A stretch of DNA of 64,000 bases, taken from NCBI GenBank assembly GCA_028753945.1, contig JAPNXP010000015.1, positions 1,488,001 through 1,552,000 of the forward strand, written 5' to 3'. The position numbers and the translations under genes were made by a program. The notes beneath the pieces were generated by a model. The model did no database searches. It worked only from the letters and a program-made list of their open reading frames with translations, and was not told the DNA's origin. Below are positions 58,341-64,000 of the stretch, piece by piece. The DNA comes from Hexactinellida sp. DTS-2022. Taxonomy: Eukaryota > Porifera > Hexactinellida. Within the stretch, counting starts at the first letter, position 1. Each line of letters begins with the position of its first letter.

Positions 58341-59187
58341 TAAAACAGTGGGGATCAATCGGCAGAGACTCGACCCATAGCCAGGTGGTGGGTCCCATTT
58401 TGAAAGGTACACCCATGAAGTACCTGGTACTTCATAGAGGGTACGAATCAATATTGTTGCGAGATTTTGCAGAAAATTATCAAGAATTTACAATAACCTT
58501 TTCATTAATGGTAATTTTTTTAAATCTTATCACACCTAAAGGTGAGAATTGCTGACCAATTAAAAATTTATAAAAATTAAAAGGTGTTTTTGGGTAAAAT
58601 TGCTCATAGGAGGACTTCGGGGACTAGATGTAATTAACTTCGTATCAATCCATGCTAATCTGGTCACAGGTGACAACTAAGAGTGCCACTTATGGAAAAT
58701 TTGAATGGGTACGGCGCTTCCATGAAGTTACCTATGGCTATGGGTTAATTAAGACCCTGTTGATTGATCTCCCCTGCGTAGAATTATATTTGACGCTTTC
58801 GATTGAACTAAAGCGTTACTAAACAAGAAATTAGCAACTAAGCATAATTTGAAATCCGTGCACTGTATTCTGTGTAGTTTTAAATTCTCAATTTATTGAG
58901 TTAAATAAATATTCGTCACTATTTATTTTAACTGTTTTCGCATTAAATAGGTGTTAAAGTGTCTCCAACATTTTAATAATATATCGTGACCCCAGTTGCA
59001 CATTTGCAGCCCAGGAGACACCTATACTGAAAATTTGAGCTAAACATTTTGAATACTGGAGGATCGGACGATAATGGACTAAAGATTATAATGTCCCACT
59101 ATACTAAAGTATTGTCAGCATAGTTTATTATTAGGACTAAAAGAAATCGATTTTCTTGAAGAAAATAAATTTATTTTTCCCATTCTA
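58341..59187. other. Intron sequence, nothing recognised
   Basis: AT-rich with a small hairpin (ATGAAGTACC/GGTACTTCAT) near 58407. No gene seen. Confidence 0.4.
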
Positions 59188-59361
59188 TGCTAGATGTCGG
59201 ATATAGGCACACCGGTTATAAAAACATATCTGATATAAGAACACTATGTTGGAAAACGGTTGCCATATACCCTATATAATTTATGCCGGTTATAAGAACA
59301 TGTCGGTTAAAAGCACATTAAGTGCAGTTCCCGACGATGTGCTTATAACCGGAATTCGCTG
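59188..59361. mobile_element. Tigger/pogo-like element, third GGTTATAAG copy
   Basis: Inverse of 49072: GATGTCGGATATAGGCACAC ... GATGTGCTTATAACCGGAAT. TA flank only on the left; ends decayed. It sits just before the exon 4 acceptor. Confidence 0.7.
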
Positions 59362-59380
59362 ATACATATTCTATATTTAG

Positions 59381-59854
59381 CTACTTTTGTACTCACACTG
59401 TGTCAGAGACTGACAATTCTATTGAAAGACAAATATGAATTTTCAATGGACAACAGCTGTGACTGGTTACTACAGGCAGCTAACTGTGGAGAAGACATAC
59501 AATCTTGTGGTACATTCCGTAAGGCTGTTAATCTCCGTATTAACAATACTATTACTCCTCTCCTGTCAGAGTTGATTGCTTGTCTGGATAGAAATGGGAA
59601 TCTAGAACTAGCTCTCAGTAGTGAAGAAGTGCCAGAGTGTTTATTCAATCTCTGGCAAGATGTATTCCGAGATGATCGTCTGTTTGTACTGCAGTACAAA
59701 GACACAGTATCTCCTCACACTCTGTTGCCTAGAAGGAGAGTACCTGTGTCGAGTGATGGAGCTGGTGGTAAATACTTCAAAGCACATTTCCCTTTCTCTT
59801 GGTTGATTAATGACTGTGCTTCTCAAGTGTTGTCTGAGATAAATAATTTTAAAG
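59381..59854 (+). CDS. RNF213-like: RNF213-like E3 ligase, exon 4
   Basis: 474-bp exon, entering in phase 1 and leaving in phase 1 at GTTTGT. The join with exon 3 gives TFVLTLCQRLTILLKDKYEF. It continues DNSCDWLLQAANCGED, SCGTFRKAVNLRIN, LLSELIACLDRNGNLELAL and LWQDVF, which match the conserved region after the AAA+ motor of RNF213, where GTFR and DRNGNLELL are hallmark. Two intact Cys near NSCDW and NCGED have no known role here. The weak donor GTTTGT is accepted because the next exon needs this phase. Confidence 0.8.
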
Positions 59855-59917
59855 GTTTGTAACCGTTTGTCAATCGATAGAAACAGAACAACAAACAATA
59901 TGAATAGTTATTATATA

Positions 59918-60100
59918 CAGTAAAACCTCGATAATACGAACACCAACGGACGGTAAAAATTTGTTCGCTTTATCCGGAGTTCGTATTAACCCGAGTAATA
60001 CCCATTGAATAGCCATTGTAGGACCTGATTTTGTGGAACTGTTTGTTCGTCATATCCGGAAATTCGTACTAACCGTGTTCGTACTAACGAGGTTCTACTG
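59918..60100. mobile_element. Pogo-like miniature element in intron 4
   Basis: CAGTAAAACCTCGATAATAC ... GTACTAACGAGGTTCTACTG, TA at 59916-59917 and 60101-60102. Confidence 0.9.
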
Positions 60101-60292
60101 TAATTGATTATACGTACATACGTAGACTCTCGTTAATTAATACGAGCAGCAGAGAATCGTGAAACTTGTTCGTACCATGCAAGATTTTTAATAAACGGAC
60201 TCATGCCACTTGTATGCATTTGTTAGGCTAGGAGAATTAAACCTTGTGCTCCTCCTTAGCCGATATTTTGCCACTCAACGAAAATACTGTAA

Positions 60293-60443
60293 CAGAGGCG
60301 GCGCCAGGATTTTCAGGTAGGGGAGCTCAGGGGGGCCAGGGGGGATTTCAGGGGGGGCCACACTGTAGAACAATGTTATTCTAGGGGGGGCCAGCCTCAA
60401 AATAGGGGGGGCCATGCCCCCCCCCCCCCTGGAGCCGCCACTG
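60293..60443. mobile_element. hAT-like element in intron 4
   Basis: CAGAGGCGGCGCCAGG ... GGAGCCGCCACTG, perfect duplication tactgtaa (60285-60292, 60444-60451). G-rich interior. Confidence 0.9.
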
Positions 60444-60510
60444 TACTGTAATATATCAAATTACACAAAACCTATTAGGATTAACTACAGTCCGCCCAAG
60501 GATATCCATA

Positions 60511-60625
60511 ATCTAAAATTACAGTTGTTGTAGGCAGCGTTTTCTTATGGAAGCACTATCAATAAACCACCAAAATTCGTGCATCGGAAAGAAAACGCTG
60601 TTGGCACAGCAATTTTGTATTTTTT
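60511..60625. repeat. Degenerate fold-back core
   Basis: AATCTAAAATTACAGTTG .. GGAAGCACTATCAATAAACC .. GTTGGCACAGCAATTTTG; a variant of the core family with TTTTCTTATGG in place of TTCCTTTGG. Confidence 0.6.
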
Positions 60626-60653
60626 AAACTCAAAATTATTCTATTTTCTACAG

Positions 60654-60829
60654 GTGAAATTGCTGGTAGTCAATGGATGCGCTTCGAGACCATATTCAAC
60701 AATACACCCATAGGGGACAAGATTAACCATAATTTAATGACTAATGAAGAAGACCCTCAGTACATTCTTTTCTACTTAAGGGATTTTATATTCATGAAGA
60801 TATTTCCTTATACAAAGGATCAATATGGA
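60654..60829 (+). CDS. RNF213-like: RNF213-like E3 ligase, exon 5
   Basis: 176-bp exon between TTCTACAG and GTGAGT. Entry phase 1, exit phase 0. Translation: EIAGSQWMRFETIFNNTPIG, then a segment with EEDPQYILFYLRDFIFMKIF, ending YTKDQYG. Open throughout. It belongs to the helical region leading to the E3 module. Confidence 0.75.
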
Positions 60830-60909
60830 GTGAGTTAAGATCCCTTCTAACATGTTTAGTACAAGTATCAGATCATTAGATAGAACATAATTTTTTTCTT
60901 TCTTACTAG

Positions 60910-61334
60910 GTATACGAGTTTATCCTGTTGAATTGCATCGAACAGTTCAATTCATTTGGTGATTTTTGTGAAGAAGGGAGTACTATTTGTTCTAGAAACA
61001 AACCCTCCATTCCTAGAATCCACTGTGCTTATGAGGAATCAAAACAGCTGTTGGATCTCTTGCAAGAAGCATTTCTATTGGAGAAGAGTTTGGGAGTAAA
61101 ACTCATTAGAATATTCTCAGACATGAGAACTAATAATGACAGGAAGTTGTCCTGTTTAGAACTAGTGTTGTTAGAAGAGATAATAGCATTGTGTTGTCAT
61201 AGGAAGGAGCGTACTGCTGGAGAGGAGCTAGCTGAGAAGTATGTGAGTGAGATCAGACAATGGCTACCTATTGTGGAAAAGGGATTGAATTTTGTCCAAT
61301 CAAATGAATTCCGCGTCTTCCAACTCAAGATAAG
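60910..61334 (+). CDS. RNF213-like: RNF213-like E3 ligase, exon 6
   Basis: 425-bp exon between TTACTAG (end 60909) and GTTAGT (61335). Intron 5 is only 80 bp. Entry phase 0, exit phase 2. Translation begins VYEFILLNCIEQFNSFGDFC and ends NEFRVFQLKIR; it includes YEESKQLLDLLQEAFLLEKS and LEEIIALCCHRKERTAGEEL, helical and typical of the RNF213 E3 region before the RING. The next exon was not found in the window, and the gene is incomplete here. Confidence 0.75.
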
Positions 61335-62605
61335 GTTAGTTTATCTTGTTGCTGATCATAATTTTATATTATTAAATATATTGTATTGCATATTTCTGCA
61401 AATTTTGTAATTTTCACATTTAATCGGCGTCAGGCATTAATAAAATGAACCTCCTACTGCTGCCTCATTGCACATTTTGAGGTTTGGTGATTTAATCTTC
61501 ACCTACATTATTTCCTAATTTTCATACTTTATTAAAATCCATTTGGCTTCCATCAGTTTACTTCTATTGGTGATGTGTTAGTTTACGTCAATCACATAAG
61601 TATGTATAATCTTGCTATCAAAGTTATTCACTTATATCTTTTGCACTGTTAGAATTGCTACCGTGTCAGAATTGCTACCCACTGTTTTATGACTTCTTTG
61701 ATTGAATAATCAATCATGCATGCGGAACATAGTTACGATACAATTTCCTTTTGTTGAAACATTATACGTGTTCTAGTATACAAGAATCTGTGTTAAACAA
61801 TTTGGGGTACGTGTATGTATCAAGTCAATAACTGGCTCGTAGTGGTGATCGTAATTTGATAAATATATCGTTGTATCGCTGTTCGGATACAATTTCTAAT
61901 TCACCATATCATAATAAACACTATTGGTTTATTCTAACTTCTAAGTATAAATATAATGAGATAATAGATAGTTCATAATATGTATTACGGATAGATACAA
62001 TAATCTTCTAGAAAGCATACGATTCTGTATATACTAGCGCATACTAAGTAAAAGTAAACAAAGGTGTTATCGTAATTTGAACTAAGCTTAGTTCTTATTA
62101 CGATAACACCTTTTCTTTTTTTTGAATAATGAGTGATTTCCTATCATTTTACGAGATAATTTATCGTAGTTAGTCGAAAATTTAAGATAACTAATCAATT
62201 TTACATTAAATTAACTAAATTCTCGAAATGGAAAATTGTTTACTACGCGCCTCAAAATACTACAATATAATTTTAATAGCGCATCCATGGTTCACTTATA
62301 AAGAGTCTAGAGTTCATGATATAATGCAAAATGTTAGGAAATCACATTTATAGTAGCGTCTCAATCTACCAGAGCGCCTCAACATACCACTGTATAATTT
62401 GTAATAGCATATCCATGGTTTATATTAGTGTATCATACAGCGCCTCAATATACGATGGCGCCTCAAAATACGATACAACACCCCCTATATAACGTAGGTC
62501 ACGGATGAGCCTTAAGTGCCAATATCTGGGTAATGACATTATACTACATACGCCTTTTTTTTTGGAATATTGTAATTTTCTAGTTGGCACATGATAAAAT
62601 TAAGG
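61335..62605. other. Intron 6 and beyond, no exon recognised
   Basis: AT-rich. 62230-62480 repeats GCGCCTCAAAATAC and CATCCATGGTTCA motifs also found near 47870-48010. No RING-like C-x2-C pattern was seen. Confidence 0.4.
62060..62113. repeat. 54-bp palindrome
   Basis: AAAGGTGTTATCGTAAT and its complement enclose TGAACTAAGCTTAGTTC, itself palindromic; only one or two bases are unpaired. Confidence 0.9.
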
Positions 62606-63596
62606 CAGGGGTTTTCAACCTTTTGTACGATGCGACCCCTTTTACATTTGTGGAAATGCTCGCGACCCCCACAATGTTAATGTGAAAGTTTTTATTAATG
62701 TGTAATAAGTATTCCGATTGTTTAATTAAATCGATGCACCTCAAGTTTCAAGCAAATTCTGACAATTATGAAATAACTACAAGGCTATATACAGTGTACT
62801 CTGCTTAATTGTGACACCGGTTAATTGGGACAACCGCTTAATTGGGTCCACTCTCCAAGAACCAAACCCATTCCATAGAATCTAATACAAAAAATTCGGT
62901 TATTCGGGACAAACTCCGCTTAATTGGGACAAACTCAACAAATTGGGTTCAAAATTGGTGCTCGGTCAATAGAAATTCATATTGATCAGAACAAAATCTG
63001 ATAATCTTGGTCAATTCTGATAAAGGCATAACAAAATAACTAGATAGGGTCTATTTTCTTTTTGATTTCCGCAAAATCGAAATTTACCAGAGATTATTAC
63101 CTTGTGGTTCAGGGATAGTTTCTGTCCACATTATATTAAGGCTTATACTTTGAATGTGAGTAGAATCAAGGGTCCGCAGGCATTGGAGGAATTGTTATAA
63201 CTGGTTAAAAACTAAAATTATTGTAAATCGCAGGTAGATCACTACTTTACATAATTTTTTCGGTTAATTGGGATCTCCGCTTAATTGGGACAAGAGGCCT
63301 GCAACAAACGTGTCCCAATTAAGCGGAGTAGACTGTAATTAAAAATCATCGCGAATCCCTGAAAGCTCATTGCGTAAATATTGCATGTACATTTCACATG
63401 AAGCACTGCATGTTTAAGTACATGCACAATGTCCACACATTATAAGCATTTCAATGTAGATAATTTAAATAAGTTTTGACTTATATCTCGGTAGATTTCA
63501 ACTATTTTATGTAAATTTTCCGGGAACTTTACACGACCCCCCTATAAAGCCTTCGCGACCCCCTTGGGGGACGCGCCCCCAGGTTGAAAACCCGTG
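62606..63596. mobile_element. hAT-like element (CAGGGGTTTTCAACC ends)
   Basis: CAGGGGTTTTCAACCTTTTG ... CCCAGGTTGAAAACCCGTG; flanks aattaagg / aattacag (7 of 8). The Tigger-like element at 62792 is nested in it. Confidence 0.85.
62792..63335. mobile_element. Tigger-like element nested in hAT
   Basis: CAGTGTACTCTGCTTAATTG ... CCAATTAAGCGGAGTAGACTG between TA dinucleotides. Ends are tandem GCTTAATTGGGACA repeats. Confidence 0.9.
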
Positions 63597-63617
63597 AATT
63601 ACAGTGACAAATTTCAG

Positions 63618-63853
63618 GACAATCAGTCACATGTGACTCTAAATTTGTAGAATGCAGTACATCAATAGCTTCAGTAATATGCACCTTAGCATGGCAAATA
63701 TGTTTATCTGGAGATACAGAACTGTTTGATGTTAGTGATGGTGTATCTAAAGAATTTAATGAAATCTCACATAGAAGGGTTTCAACTTCTCGAATATCAC
63801 TGATACAGCTCTTAGATATCGGAAAAGGATCTCCACGGAAAAAACGCTTAGGC
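63618..63853. other. Region open on both strands, possible exon
   Basis: Plus strand: after ATTTCAG a frame of 78 codons starts QSVTCDSKFVECSTSIASVI and ends at TAA 63854. Minus strand: a frame of similar extent reads RGDPFPISKSCISDIREVET and LLCEISLNSLD. The plus frame needs a phase-1 donor, so it cannot follow exon 6 (phase 2) directly. Which strand, if either, is coding is undecided. Confidence 0.3.
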
Positions 63854-64000
63854 TAACAGATCTGTACTTATTTGTAAGTATAGATCAACAGATATAATGT
63901 TTTTTTATCTTCCTCGGCTGCATAAAAATTATATGGTGGTCATCAGGAAACCACATTGACCAATTGGTTAAACTAAGTAGTGACAACATAGCTTTGATAT

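Larger units (their letters stand above)
37191..59380 (+). other. Intron 3, 22.2 kb
   Basis: Donor GTAAGA at 37191 and acceptor CTATATTTAG at 59380, phase 1. The choice of acceptor is set by phase; it gives TFVLTLCQRLTILLKDKYEF at the join. Contents are listed separately. An additional small exon inside cannot be excluded but is not needed. Confidence 0.7.

Noticed and set aside
59407-59422. Acceptor CAG at 59406 or a TTG start at 59422 for exon 4
   Set aside because: The CAG acceptor gives the wrong phase after exon 3; acceptor TTTAG at 59380 fits and extends conserved sequence upstream.

Overview
This window is animal (metazoan) nuclear DNA, AT-rich and packed with decayed DNA transposons. 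Genes have GT-AG introns, one gene is cyclin B, and another is an RNF213-type giant AAA+/E3 ubiquitin ligase, a family known from animals. The species cannot be fixed from sequence alone. An invertebrate such as a sponge, cnidarian or lophotrochozoan is my guess. 

Layout. (1) 152-1252: an intact single-exon B-type cyclin. (2) 1253-20531: intergenic DNA made of hAT-like elements with 8-bp target duplications, a TATA-palindrome satellite, a head-to-tail array of about 1.4-kb units each carrying a roughly 120-bp fold-back, Helitron ends, and broken MULE-like and P-element-like transposases. (3) 20532-61334 and beyond: the 5' and central part of one RNF213-like gene on the + strand. I could chain six exons by splice phase: 20532-25101, 25179-31239, 37031-37190, 59381-59854, 60654-60829 and 60910-61334. 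The encoded parts are a Cys-rich N-terminus, a 24-residue tandem repeat, a CBM20-like region, AAA+ modules (two clear Walker A/B pairs) and the start of the E3 region. The RING is not seen and presumably lies downstream. Exon 2 carries one apparent single-base frameshift at about 29251. (4) The 5.8-kb and 22.2-kb introns are transposon landfills. They hold at least ten hAT-like elements, several Tigger/pogo-like elements, minisatellites, long palindromes, a long-inverted-repeat fold-back element and an antisense, broken Ginger1-type transposase that combines an integrase core, a GPY motif and an OTU protease domain. 

Only cyclin B and the RNF213-like gene look like functional host genes. Cyclin B would drive CDK1 at mitosis. 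The RNF213-like protein would be a very large cytosolic ATPase/ubiquitin ligase. They are neighbours with no visible functional link. The most interesting material is the mobile-element architecture, which records many nested insertions that can be dated relative to one another by their intact target duplications.
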